From positions 1-21,174 of IMG/VR virus record IMGVR_UViG_3300028025_001087: a stretch of 21,174 nt of DNA; one strand, given 5' to 3'. This DNA comes from a virus. How positions within the stretch are numbered: position 1 is the stretch's first letter; every line of letters begins with the position of its first letter. Shown here one piece after another: positions 8,031 through 15,953 of this stretch. The position numbers were made by a program, and so were the translations under genes. The notes below the pieces were generated by a model. It was not told the DNA's origin. It saw nothing but the letters and a program-made list of their open reading frames with translations, and did no database searches.

Positions 8031-9863
8031 ATGACAACGCTTATTCCAAAATTTGATTTAAAAGACGGCGGCGCTACACCAGCGGGCGCCGTTAATAGAC
8101 CAATTAATCAAAAGTTACAAGAAATAATTTCTGTAAAAGATTTTGGTGCGGTTGGCAATGGAGTTACTAACGACGCTGCTGCTATACAAGCAGCTTTAAA
8201 CGCTGTTGTAGCTTTATCTACAGGCGGCGAACTTTTTTTCCCTGACGGTAACTACAATATTGGGTCTGCGTTAACTATTGCCGTACCACAAGATAAATCG
8301 TTAACTTTAACGGGTACTGGCGAAGGTTCTACTGTACTTTCATTTTCAGGAAACACTAATGGAATTGTTGTTACTTTAGGAATACGAGCAGGGTGTATTG
8401 CGTCAAACTTTTCAATTATAAGAACTAACACATCTTCTGCTATAGCTAACACCGCTTTTTCTATTACTGGCGATGCTACTGCCGTTAACGAATCAGTTAG
8501 AGTAAGTAACTTAACTTTTAAAGGAAATACCGCAAGAACAACAGCTTGGTTAACTAACTTAAGATTAGCGGATTTAGGAAAACCTACAGTTGATAGTATT
8601 ACAATAATTTCACCCGATGCTGATGGATCCATTTTAGGCACAGGCATATCAATTTATGGCACTGCATTTTCTGCGTTTACTACAGACGTAAAAATAAGCA
8701 ATATTCAAATTGTTGGGGGTAGATACGGCATTGATATTAGCGGGTATGTTCAAGGTGTTTATTTAACAAATTCTACAATTATTGGAATTCAATATGGCGT
8801 AAATTGGGGCGACCCAGGAAAATTTGGTCAGTTACTTGCAATATCAAACAGTCATATTAACAGCAGAGATAATGGTGTTATAACAAGCGGCGCAACGCAA
8901 GTATTAATTTCTAACAATTTATTTTTAAGATTTACAGATGCGTTTAGCACTTGGTCAGCTATATACCTAATAGACGCTATTACTAGCTCAATTTCAGGCA
9001 ACGTAATTTATGGAAATCTTGTAGCGGGTGAAAATGGAATTTTACTTACAAGCACTTCGGTTGGAACGGGAGAACAACCGTCGTCTGTTATTGGAAATAT
9101 TATTGCAGCTATCGACGGCGCTGGCGTTGCGTTAACGGGCGATACAGTTTTGACCGCCGTTAAATCCAACATTATGAACGGTGTTCTTGGTGGCGGGGTA
9201 GATAATGGATTTAACCCTGATGGAAACTACATATTTGATAACGTAGTTAACCCTAGTGGAAATAATGGAACTAATTTTCAAGAAAGAAGCGGAAGTTTAT
9301 TATTAGGTAATCTTCTTAATGACACTACGGCTCAACTTAATATTAATGGTGCTTCTGGCTACCCATTAGCAACAGGCGTACAATCAACCGCAAGTACTAA
9401 CCAAATTACTTTTTTTAACCCTAACGGCGTTGTTGGATCAATTCAAACATCTGGTTCAGCTACATCTTATGTAACATCTTCTGATTATCGTTTAAAAGAA
9501 AACGTAACCCCAATGACAGGCGCTTTAACTAAAGTAGCCGCGCTTAAGCCTGTTAAGTATGATTGGAAAGTAGACGGTTCTAGCGGTCAAGGATTTATTG
9601 CCCATGAATTGCAAGCAGTTATTCCAGAATGTGTAACTGGTACAAAAGATCAAATTGAAGATATTGGAAATATTAAAGACTCGTTTGGGAATATTGTTCA
9701 ATCTAGTATTCCTGAGCCAAAATTATTAAAAAGTGGGCAAATCTGGGAAAAAACAGGGGATCGACCTAGGTACCAAGGCGTTGATACTTCTTTTTTAGTT
9801 GCTACACTTACCGCAGCTATTCAGGAACTTAAAGCCGAAGTAGACGCATTAAAGGCTAAATAA
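8031..9863 (+). CDS. Second tailspike: beta-helix plus S74 chaperone
   Basis: The product has 610 residues, starting at ATG 8031, eight nt after the previous stop. A short anchor (MTTLIPKFDLKDGG) leads into VNRPINQKLQEIISVKDFGA, the start of a pectate-lyase-3 beta-helix; the same module begins the helix of the 752-aa tailspike. The helix runs to about residue 460 with repeated turns such as ISNNLF and ISGNVIYGN. Residues ~482-610 are a Peptidase_S74 chaperone with S484-D-Y-R-L-K-E-N, then QGFIAHELQAVIPECVTG and a terminal coiled-coil helix (LTAAIQELKAEVDALKAK). The protein is expected to trimerise, self-cleave before or at Ser484, and act as a depolymerase or receptor-binding spike. It lacks the P22-type head-binding domain, so it must dock elsewhere or on another fibre. 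Confidence 0.85.
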   Translation: MTTLIPKFDLKDGGATPAGAVNRPINQKLQEIISVKDFGAVGNGVTNDAAAIQAALNAVVALSTGGELFFPDGNYNIGSALTIAVPQDKSLTLTGTGEGSTVLSFSGNTNGIVVTLGIRAGCIASNFSIIRTNTSSAIANTAFSITGDATAVNESVRVSNLTFKGNTARTTAWLTNLRLADLGKPTVDSITIISPDADGSILGTGISIYGTAFSAFTTDVKISNIQIVGGRYGIDISGYVQGVYLTNSTIIGIQYGVNWGDPGKFGQLLAISNSHINSRDNGVITSGATQVLISNNLFLRFTDAFSTWSAIYLIDAITSSISGNVIYGNLVAGENGILLTSTSVGTGEQPSSVIGNIIAAIDGAGVALTGDTVLTAVKSNIMNGVLGGGVDNGFNPDGNYIFDNVVNPSGNNGTNFQERSGSLLLGNLLNDTTAQLNINGASGYPLATGVQSTASTNQITFFNPNGVVGSIQTSGSATSYVTSSDYRLKENVTPMTGALTKVAALKPVKYDWKVDGSSGQGFIAHELQAVIPECVTGTKDQIEDIGNIKDSFGNIVQSSIPEPKLLKSGQIWEKTGDRPRYQGVDTSFLVATLTAAIQELKAEVDALKAK

Positions 9864-9864
9864 T

Positions 9865-10179
9865 ATGATTCAATACACTTGGAAAATTGAAGCATTAGAC
9901 TGCGTACCTGATGGCAACGTGGTGTCCAACATTCATTGGCGCGTTAGCGCTACTGATGGTACAAACACGGCTGAGGTCTACGGAACGCAGCCGTTAACTT
10001 TTGACGGCGCAAAAGCGTTTATTAACTACGCTGACCTTACAAAAAACACTGTAGTTGGTTGGGTGCAAGAAGCAATGGGTATTGACGCCGTTACTAGACT
10101 GCAAGAAGCGTTAGACAAACAACTTGAAACTTTGGCTAACCCACCTGTAATTACACCACCGTTGCCTTGGGCTGAGTAA
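9865..10179 (+). CDS. Small protein of unknown function beside the fibre genes
   Basis: The product has 104 residues, starts two nt after the spike stop and ends in a TAATG junction with the cupin-SET gene. The N-terminus, YTWKIEALDCVPDGNVVSNIHWRVSATDG, predicts beta strands; the rest (LTKNTVVGWVQEAMGIDAVTRLQEALDKQLE) predicts an amphipathic helix before a proline-rich end (NPPVITPPLPWAE). I recall short proteins with this WKI...V..V.W...A.DG pattern next to phage tail fibre genes, but no function is known to me. There is no signal peptide or membrane segment. It may be a fibre chaperone, a minor tail component or a capping protein; the evidence is position only. Confidence 0.65.
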   Translation: MIQYTWKIEALDCVPDGNVVSNIHWRVSATDGTNTAEVYGTQPLTFDGAKAFINYADLTKNTVVGWVQEAMGIDAVTRLQEALDKQLETLANPPVITPPLPWAE

Positions 10180-11009
10180 TGGAATTAACCGCCTTTACCG
10201 AACAAAAGGTGCAAACGCTTGAGGCTGCTTTTTTAGAGCAACCTCAAGTTGATTGTCCCGTTGTTCATCGGTTTGGCCCAAGCATTTACATCCGTGAAGT
10301 GACAATCTCCGCAGGCACTTTGTCTATTGGGCATCGTCAGACGACAACGCACCTCAACGTCATGTTGGCAGGGCGCGTCATTATGATTAATGAAGATGGC
10401 TCAAAAACTGAGCTAGTAGCACCTACGACGTTTGTTGCAGGCCCCGGGCGCAAGATTGGCTATATCCTTGAAGATATGATCTGGCAAAACATCTACGCTA
10501 CTGACGAAACGGATGTAGAAAAGTTAGAGGCAATGTTTTTAGATAAAAGCCAAACTTGGCAAGAACACCAAAAGAATCAGCAATTGTTGCTGTCTTTTGA
10601 CCATTCGGAAGATGTGGCTGACTATTACGCCGCTATTGCTGACTATGGGTTTGACCACGAAACTGTACAAGGGCAAGTGCAGAACCTTGACGATCAAATT
10701 GACCTGCCACATGGCGGGTACAAGATGATGGTTGCGCCGTCAAAGATTGACGGAAAAGGTGTATTTGCCACAGGAAACATTGACGCAGGTGAAGTTATTG
10801 CGCCTGCTCGCATCGCTGGCAAACGTACGCCAGCCGGAAGATATACGAATCATTCAAAAAACCCCAACGCTAAGATGATTTTGTTGGATAATGGCGATGT
10901 AAACTTGGTAGCTGCTATGCCTATCGTCGGTTGTAAAGGCGGTAATTTGGGTGAAGAAATCACAATTGATTACCGTCAGGCATTAAGCCTAGCAATAAGG
11001 AGAAATTAA
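10179..11009 (+). CDS. Cupin-like plus SET-domain fusion protein
   Basis: The product has 276 residues, translationally coupled to the gene before it. Residues ~25-110 look like a cupin beta-barrel: IREVTISAGTLSIGHRQTTTHLNVMLAGR carries spaced histidines (H52, H58) and a Gly turn, as in metal-binding cupin motif 1, though the usual Glu is not evident. Residues ~120-180 are a helical linker. Residues ~183-268 look like a SET lysine methyltransferase domain: GKGVFAT (192-198) for S-adenosylmethionine binding, GEVI (204-207), the R-x-x-NHS-x-x-PNA signature (221-231), and GEEITIDY with the catalytic-type Tyr265. SET domains methylate protein lysines. No substrate can be named. Its place between spike and ejection genes suggests a virion or host surface protein target, or a scavenged domain used for binding. 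Confidence 0.75.
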   Translation: MELTAFTEQKVQTLEAAFLEQPQVDCPVVHRFGPSIYIREVTISAGTLSIGHRQTTTHLNVMLAGRVIMINEDGSKTELVAPTTFVAGPGRKIGYILEDMIWQNIYATDETDVEKLEAMFLDKSQTWQEHQKNQQLLLSFDHSEDVADYYAAIADYGFDHETVQGQVQNLDDQIDLPHGGYKMMVAPSKIDGKGVFATGNIDAGEVIAPARIAGKRTPAGRYTNHSKNPNAKMILLDNGDVNLVAAMPIVGCKGGNLGEEITIDYRQALSLAIRRN

Positions 11010-11010
11010 T

Positions 11011-11784
11011 ATGTCTGGAGTCGCAACAGCCATTGTAGGCGGTGCCGTAATCGGGGGTGTTTTAACATCCCAAGCTTCCAAAAGCGCCGCACAAACACAA
11101 GCAAACGCAGCCGATAGAGCAACCGCAGCGCAACAAGAAGCGCTTGCTCAACAAATGGAGTTGCAAAAGCCGTTTACAGAAGCGGGTACAACCGCTGTAA
11201 ATCAGCTTTCTGCCATGACTCAGCCTGGCGGCGCAGCTACTAAAGAGTTTGCTTATGGGCCGTTTGCTTATCAAGCTGACCCTGGCTACGCATTTAGGCT
11301 TAAAGAAGGTATGAACGCTATGAACGCTACGGCGGCGGCTAGAGGTGGTTTAATCTCTGGTAACGCCCTTAAAGCAGGTCAAATGTACGGTCAAGAGATG
11401 GGTTCGCAAGAATACGGCAACGCGTTTAATCGTTACCTACAGAACTACGCCAACGCGCAAAACACGTTCCAATTGAATCGTAACAACTTGTTAGATCCAT
11501 TGAAATTCTTGACCAACATTGGTCAAGCAGGCGCAAGTAACCAAGCAGCTAACGTAGGTTCTTTTGGTAGCTCACAAGCGGCTAATACAATCGGCGCTGC
11601 TAACGCTACCGCCGCAGGTCAAGTTGGCTCTGCTAACGCTATTAGCAACGCTATTGGTCAAGGTATTGGTGGTTATCAAATGAATCAATTAATTAATCGT
11701 TCTGCATATAACACTGCGCCTTCAACATCTACCGTTTCTAGCCCCGCGCCCGTTTATGATTACAGTACACCTTATCAGCCTTAA
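11011..11784 (+). CDS. Ejection protein, P22 gp7-like position
   Basis: The product has 257 residues (P22 gp7 is 229), with ATG 11011 behind AGGAGA. It begins with a Gly/Ala hydrophobic stretch (AIVGGAVIGGVL, residues 7-18), followed by a Gln/Ala-rich helix (KSAAQTQANAADRATAAQQE). The middle contains a conserved-looking Gly/Tyr segment (DPGYAFRLKEGMNAMN, then RGGLISG). The C-terminal half is an Ala/Asn/Gly-rich repeat of the type N(V/T)G(S/A)...QAAN. These features are typical of phage internal virion proteins that leave the capsid with the DNA and help form a channel through the host envelope. It is the first of three such genes in a row. Confidence 0.75.
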   Translation: MSGVATAIVGGAVIGGVLTSQASKSAAQTQANAADRATAAQQEALAQQMELQKPFTEAGTTAVNQLSAMTQPGGAATKEFAYGPFAYQADPGYAFRLKEGMNAMNATAAARGGLISGNALKAGQMYGQEMGSQEYGNAFNRYLQNYANAQNTFQLNRNNLLDPLKFLTNIGQAGASNQAANVGSFGSSQAANTIGAANATAAGQVGSANAISNAIGQGIGGYQMNQLINRSAYNTAPSTSTVSSPAPVYDYSTPYQP

Positions 11785-11793
11785 GGAATAAAT

Positions 11794-12969
11794 ATGCCAA
11801 TCGACGCAAACATCCCCCTCCAGGTTAAGCCTTTCAATATACAACTGCCCGTTAATCAATTAGCGGCGGTTAGCGAAGCCATGAAAATTGGTGAAATGAA
11901 CCGTGGTATTGAAACGCAAAACAAACTGCGTGAGCTTTATTCTCAAGGCGTTGATGTAAGTACACCTGAAGGGTTTAATAAATTAGCTTCAGTTGACCCT
12001 TCGTCTGCCATAAAGTTAAGGAGAGATGCGCTAGAAGGCGTTAAACTTCAAGGTGATATTAAAAAAACAGGTGTTGAAACTAAAATTAAAGAACTAGAAG
12101 TTCAACGCGAACAGTTTGGCAATTTGGTATTTAACCCATCTAACGCTAACGTAACGGCGCATATTGAAGATAGCGTATTAAAAGGCAATATGCCCGCTGC
12201 TCAAGCGCAACAATTGCTTGCTCAAGTAATGCCAATGAACGCAGATCAGCGTAAACAATTTTTTACCGATATGGCTGTTAAAGCCGAAACCCGTTTCCAA
12301 GGCGATATTACTAAACGTGGACAAGATATTAGCGCGTCTACAACCATGCGTGGTCAAAACCTTACAGATGCTAGAGCGCGTGAAGGTCAAGCGTTGCAGT
12401 ACGGCCCAGATGTAGTAGCTAACACTGTCACGGATGCCGCAGGTAACGTAACTCAATTTAACCGTCAAGGTCAAGTAATTGGTAAACCTGGCGCTGTTGG
12501 TAAACCAAGCGCTACGTTTGAGAAAACGGCTGCGTTGCAAAAACAACAAGGTAAAGACCTTAGCTTGGCTATTACTGAACTTACAGAAGCTACTAAAGAT
12601 GGTGGTTTGATTGATAAATCCACAGGTAGCGGCGCTGGTCGTCTTGTAGACGTTGCGGCTGGTTTTGCTGGTCAAGCTACACCGGGCGCTATTGCTATTG
12701 CTAAACTTAAACCAATTGCTGATATTGCGCTTAAGATGGTACCGCGCTTTGAAGGCCCACAGTCTGATAAAGATACCGCGTCTTACAAAGAAGCTGCTGG
12801 TCAATTGGCTGATGCGTCCTTGCCTACTGAGATACGTAAACAAGCAGGTAGAGAAGTGTTACGCTTAATGAAGGCACGTAAAGGTCAATTTGTTAATGAA
12901 GCGATGGCAGCAGAAGGTATTGGCGCAGGTACACCTGCGTTGCCTCCTGGTTTTACTCCAGATAAATAA
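11794..12969 (+). CDS. Ejection/internal virion protein, P22 gp20-like position
   Basis: The product has 391 residues (P22 gp20 is 471), with ATG 11794 behind TTAAGGAA. It is mainly helical and rich in Gln, Ala and Lys: an N-terminal helix (NQLAAVSEAMKIGEMNRGIETQNKL), a long coiled-coil-like section (~70-115), a segment with VTDAAGNVTQFNRQGQVIG (~209-227) as seen in other phage DNA-transfer proteins, and a C-terminal helical part with VPRFEGPQSDKD and a GREVLRLM helix. No signal peptide or true membrane segment is visible. It is the middle of three putative ejection genes. The link to gp20 is by order and composition, not by clear sequence identity. Confidence 0.7.
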   Translation: MPIDANIPLQVKPFNIQLPVNQLAAVSEAMKIGEMNRGIETQNKLRELYSQGVDVSTPEGFNKLASVDPSSAIKLRRDALEGVKLQGDIKKTGVETKIKELEVQREQFGNLVFNPSNANVTAHIEDSVLKGNMPAAQAQQLLAQVMPMNADQRKQFFTDMAVKAETRFQGDITKRGQDISASTTMRGQNLTDARAREGQALQYGPDVVANTVTDAAGNVTQFNRQGQVIGKPGAVGKPSATFEKTAALQKQQGKDLSLAITELTEATKDGGLIDKSTGSGAGRLVDVAAGFAGQATPGAIAIAKLKPIADIALKMVPRFEGPQSDKDTASYKEAAGQLADASLPTEIRKQAGREVLRLMKARKGQFVNEAMAAEGIGAGTPALPPGFTPDK

Positions 12970-12977
12970 GGGTCGCT

Positions 12978-14927
12978 ATGGCACTTCAAACCGCTACTAA
13001 TCCCCAAACAGGGGAGCGCGTTGCCTTAGTTGGTGATTCTTGGCAACCTATTACTCAATCAGCCACCAATAAAGAAGGTGTTAAAGCCTATTTAATTGGT
13101 GATAAATGGTTGACTGACACACCTGCTGAACCTGAAACCCGTGCTAACGTCGGTGCTGAAGTTCCAGCGTGGGGTAAAGAAAACCCACGTTTGTACGAAG
13201 GTTTGGTAAAAGCCCGTCAAATGGCTGGCCCTACTGTTGAAATGCTTGGTGGTGTTGGCGGCGGCGTACTTGGTACGGCTGCTGGCGCTGTAGCGTCCCC
13301 AACCGTTGTTATCAACCCTGTAACAGGCGGTGTGGCTGGATCAGCCCTTGGCTATGCTACAGCTAAAGAATTGCTTAATAAGGCTGACGTAGCCCTTGGG
13401 TTAGCGCCTAGCGAAACAGGTAGTCAAGCTGCGGGTCGTGCAGCAAAGAACGTCGCTGAAGGCGCTGCTTTTGAAGTAGCAGGCGGCGTTGCGGGGAAAG
13501 TTGTTAACAAACTAGTCGACGCTGGTACCGCTGTTATGGGTAAAGTGGCTGATATTAACCAGTTGCCTAAACAATTAGCAGCCAAAATTGCTCGTAAATC
13601 ATTTGAAACACCGACAAACGTCGCTGCTGGGCGTAATGCGCTACAAGAAGCCGTTAAAGCTGGCGATGACGTAACGGCTCAACAAGCGCTTGCACAAGGC
13701 AAAGTAGTCGCCCCAGGCGCGCAGGCCGTACTTCAAAAAACTATTTCTAGGACATCTCCTGCTGTACAGGAAACTAAAGCGCTGGCTGATGAAGCTGCAC
13801 GTATGTCTACTATTAAAGATGTTACGCCAGATCTTAGCGCTGCTATTACTGTGCGTAGAGATGCAGCTAAACCATTTTATGAAGCTGCTGATAAAGCGAT
13901 CGTGCCTTTGGACAAAGACGTATCTGCCGTATTAACCCGTATGCCTGAAGGCACTTTGGCTGCTGCGGCCAACATTGCCAAGATGGAAGGTCGTCCATTT
14001 ATTATGGGTCAAAAGTCCGCAGGCAAAATGATGGAAATGCCTGGTCAATTTGACCAATTTGGTAAACCAGTTATGGTTCCTGTAGAAAGCAAACTACCAG
14101 AATTAACTGGTGAGTCTATGCACTACATCAAACGCGCCTTATCAGATATTGCGTATGGATCACCTGTTACAGGTGTTGGTCGCGATACGCAAATAGCTGC
14201 TCGTACCCTTTTGGATGACTACACCAAAGTATTTGAAGCTAAAGTACCTGAGTACGCTCAAGCTAGGGCGGTATTCTCTGACTTATCTGCGCCTGTAAAC
14301 CAAGCGCAAGTCCTTAAAGAGATGGCGTCTGTGTTGGAGAAACCAGGCGGCGGCGAGCGTATTGGCCCATTCCTTAACGTATTAGGCCGTGGCGAAACCG
14401 CTATGCTTAAACGTGCAGGTGGCAAAGGCGCTCCGCGTTACGAAGCTTTGTCTGAGGTATTGACACCTGAGCAATTGCAAACCGTGCGCGGTGTAGCAGA
14501 TCAGTTGGCTACCGAAGCGTCAATTGGCAAACAGATCTCTGCTGGTCAACAGTTGGCTACTAAGCTACTTAAAGATGAGTTGCCAAACTATCGTTTACCA
14601 AATATCTTTAATGTGATTGCTACTACCGCTAACAAAATGCTTGATGTATTAGGTCTTAAAGTTGGTGAAAAAACTATTAAAGAACTTTCTAAAGCAGGTG
14701 AAACTGCCCAATCATTTGATGAATTGCTTGCGTTGTTACCAGGGCAAGACCGCGTTAAAGTTCTAAAAGCTATGAGTGATCCTGATACTTGGGCTAAAAT
14801 CAACACCGTAGCTAAGAACCCCGCGGTGTCAAAAGCTTTAATGGGTGTTTCTGCTGATGTACCTGAGATGCCAGCCAATGCGCTTGCGCCCCAACAACCA
14901 CAGAATCAAAATGCGCTTGCGAGGTAG
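12978..14927 (+). CDS. Large ejection/internal virion protein, P22 gp16-like position
   Basis: The product has 649 residues (P22 gp16 is 609), with ATG 12978 behind AAGGG. The N-terminus carries two short copies of a repeat, ALVGDSWQPIT and AYLIGDKWLTD (residues ~16-26 and ~37-47). Residues ~83-128 form a Gly/Ala hydrophobic segment (MLGGVGGGVLGTAAGAV ... GGVAGSALGYATAKELL) able to insert in membranes. The rest is helical, Ala/Lys-rich, and ends with a Gln/Asn/Pro tail. A Gly-rich hydrophobic hairpin and long helices are common in phage proteins that pass into the envelope with the DNA. Such segments also occur in pilot proteins fused to murein hydrolases, but I see no hydrolase motif here. 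Confidence 0.72.
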   Translation: MALQTATNPQTGERVALVGDSWQPITQSATNKEGVKAYLIGDKWLTDTPAEPETRANVGAEVPAWGKENPRLYEGLVKARQMAGPTVEMLGGVGGGVLGTAAGAVASPTVVINPVTGGVAGSALGYATAKELLNKADVALGLAPSETGSQAAGRAAKNVAEGAAFEVAGGVAGKVVNKLVDAGTAVMGKVADINQLPKQLAAKIARKSFETPTNVAAGRNALQEAVKAGDDVTAQQALAQGKVVAPGAQAVLQKTISRTSPAVQETKALADEAARMSTIKDVTPDLSAAITVRRDAAKPFYEAADKAIVPLDKDVSAVLTRMPEGTLAAAANIAKMEGRPFIMGQKSAGKMMEMPGQFDQFGKPVMVPVESKLPELTGESMHYIKRALSDIAYGSPVTGVGRDTQIAARTLLDDYTKVFEAKVPEYAQARAVFSDLSAPVNQAQVLKEMASVLEKPGGGERIGPFLNVLGRGETAMLKRAGGKGAPRYEALSEVLTPEQLQTVRGVADQLATEASIGKQISAGQQLATKLLKDELPNYRLPNIFNVIATTANKMLDVLGLKVGEKTIKELSKAGETAQSFDELLALLPGQDRVKVLKAMSDPDTWAKINTVAKNPAVSKALMGVSADVPEMPANALAPQQPQNQNALAR

Positions 14928-14929
14928 AA

Positions 14930-15163
14930 ATGGATTGGCAGATTTTGATAAATATAGGCGGTGCCGCCGCCCTATCTAGCCTTGGATGGTTTGCCCGTCA
15001 GATATGGGACTCAGTGCAACAATTAAAAGATGACGTGAAGCAGATTGAGATTGATCTGCCTACGCATTACATCAAAAAAGACGAAATCAAAGAGCGCTTT
15101 GATCGTATTGAGATGTTGCTTGATAGACTTTATGAAAAACTTGAGCAAAAGGCAGATAAATGA
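14930..15163 (+). CDS. Membrane-anchored coiled-coil protein of the lysis region
   Basis: The product has 77 residues, with ATG 14930 two nt after the previous stop, behind GAGG. Residues ~5-25 form one hydrophobic segment (ILINIGGAAALSSLGWF). The remainder is a charged helix with heptad spacing (QQLKDDVKQIEIDL, then IKERFDRIEMLLDRLYEKLEQKADK), split by LPTHYIKKDE. Small proteins with this layout are frequent just upstream of phage holins. One possibility is a holin regulator; another is an i-spanin-like protein, whose usual form is an N-terminal anchor plus periplasmic coiled coil, although 77 residues is short. The gene overlaps the next one through ATGA (15160-15163). Confidence 0.7.
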   Translation: MDWQILINIGGAAALSSLGWFARQIWDSVQQLKDDVKQIEIDLPTHYIKKDEIKERFDRIEMLLDRLYEKLEQKADK

Positions 15164-15522
15164 GCGAACCTACTTATATTGAAACCGCTAAAGAAGTCGC
15201 TGGTAAAGCCATCGGGCGCCACGGCTTAATCTATATCACCATCATTGTAGCTATGGGTGTAGGCGCGTCTATCGTGCTTGACGAAGGCAAGATGGCGGCT
15301 GTTATGGGTTTGTTAGGCGCATCACTCACGGCTCTTATATCTATGTTAAATGGCGTGGCTGGTGCTAATCCTAAGCAAGACAAACCTGAATTTGAGATTA
15401 TGAAAGAGCTTATTGCCCGTTTAGACGGCATGGCTGACCGTGATCCTATGTCAGTTCAAGTCGAAGGCGATAAAGTTACTGTTCGCAAAGGCGATAACGA
15501 AACTACCGTTGGGAGAAACTAA
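15160..15522 (+). CDS. Two-transmembrane holin candidate
   Basis: The product has 120 residues. Two hydrophobic segments, GLIYITIIVAMGVGASIVL (~23-41) and MAAVMGLLGASLTALISML (~45-63), are joined by a short turn with charges (DEGK). The C-terminal half is soluble and charged (EFEIMKELIARLDGMADRD and a beta-like SVQVEGDKVTVRKGDNETTV). A small protein with a two-segment hairpin directly before an endolysin is a usual holin or antiholin form. Start ATG 15160 overlaps the previous stop, and its own stop overlaps the next start (TAATG, 15520-15524), so three membrane proteins are translated as one coupled block. Confidence 0.65.
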   Translation: MSEPTYIETAKEVAGKAIGRHGLIYITIIVAMGVGASIVLDEGKMAAVMGLLGASLTALISMLNGVAGANPKQDKPEFEIMKELIARLDGMADRDPMSVQVEGDKVTVRKGDNETTVGRN

Positions 15523-15953
15523 TGTTTCCACTAGGCGCAATACTTGATGTAGGAATGAAGCTTGTAGACAAGTTCTTTCCTAATCCTGAAGATAAAGCAA
15601 AAGCCCAGTTAGAGCTATTGCAAATGCAACAGAATGGCGAACTAGCGCAAATTAACGCTGATATTGCAGAGCAACAAGAGCTTACCAAGCGTCAGCAAGC
15701 AGACATGATGAGCGATTCTTGGCTATCCAAGAACATTCGCCCAATGACGCTAATCTTTATTCTTGGCGGTTACTTTGTATTCGCCATGATGAGCGCATTT
15801 GATTTAGACACCAACAAAGCCTATGTAGAATTGCTTGGGCAGTGGGGTATGCTAATTATGTCGTTCTATTTTGGTGGTCGTACCCTTGAAAAGATCATGG
15901 ATATGAAAGCTAAAGAAAAAGTAACAGAGGCGGAAATCAAAGATGCAAAGTAA
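15522..15953 (+). CDS. Holin of the 3TM / GTA-holin type
   Basis: The product has 143 residues. An N-terminal amphipathic part (GAILDVGMKLVDKFFPNPEDK) leads to a Gln-rich coiled coil (~30-62), then the segment DSWLSKNIRP just before the first clear membrane span (TLIFILGGYFVFAMMSAF, ~75-92). A second span (LLGQWGMLIMSFYFGGRTLEKI) follows near 104-125, and the protein ends in a charged tail. The SWLSKNIRP-membrane-FGGRTLEK layout is what I know of the three-TM holin family first described for gene transfer agents. It would open the inner membrane to release the endolysin. The last 11 nt overlap the endolysin start. Confidence 0.75.
   Translation: MFPLGAILDVGMKLVDKFFPNPEDKAKAQLELLQMQQNGELAQINADIAEQQELTKRQQADMMSDSWLSKNIRPMTLIFILGGYFVFAMMSAFDLDTNKAYVELLGQWGMLIMSFYFGGRTLEKIMDMKAKEKVTEAEIKDAK

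Noticed and set aside
4426-9863. Diversity-generating retroelement in the fibre genes
   Set aside because: No reverse transcriptase gene and no template/variable repeat pair are visible in the window.
12178-12843. 221-residue minus-strand open frame
   Set aside because: It is antisense to the 391-aa ejection gene and has a Ser/Phe/Arg-rich composition typical of a shadow; no ribosome site or neighbour supports it.
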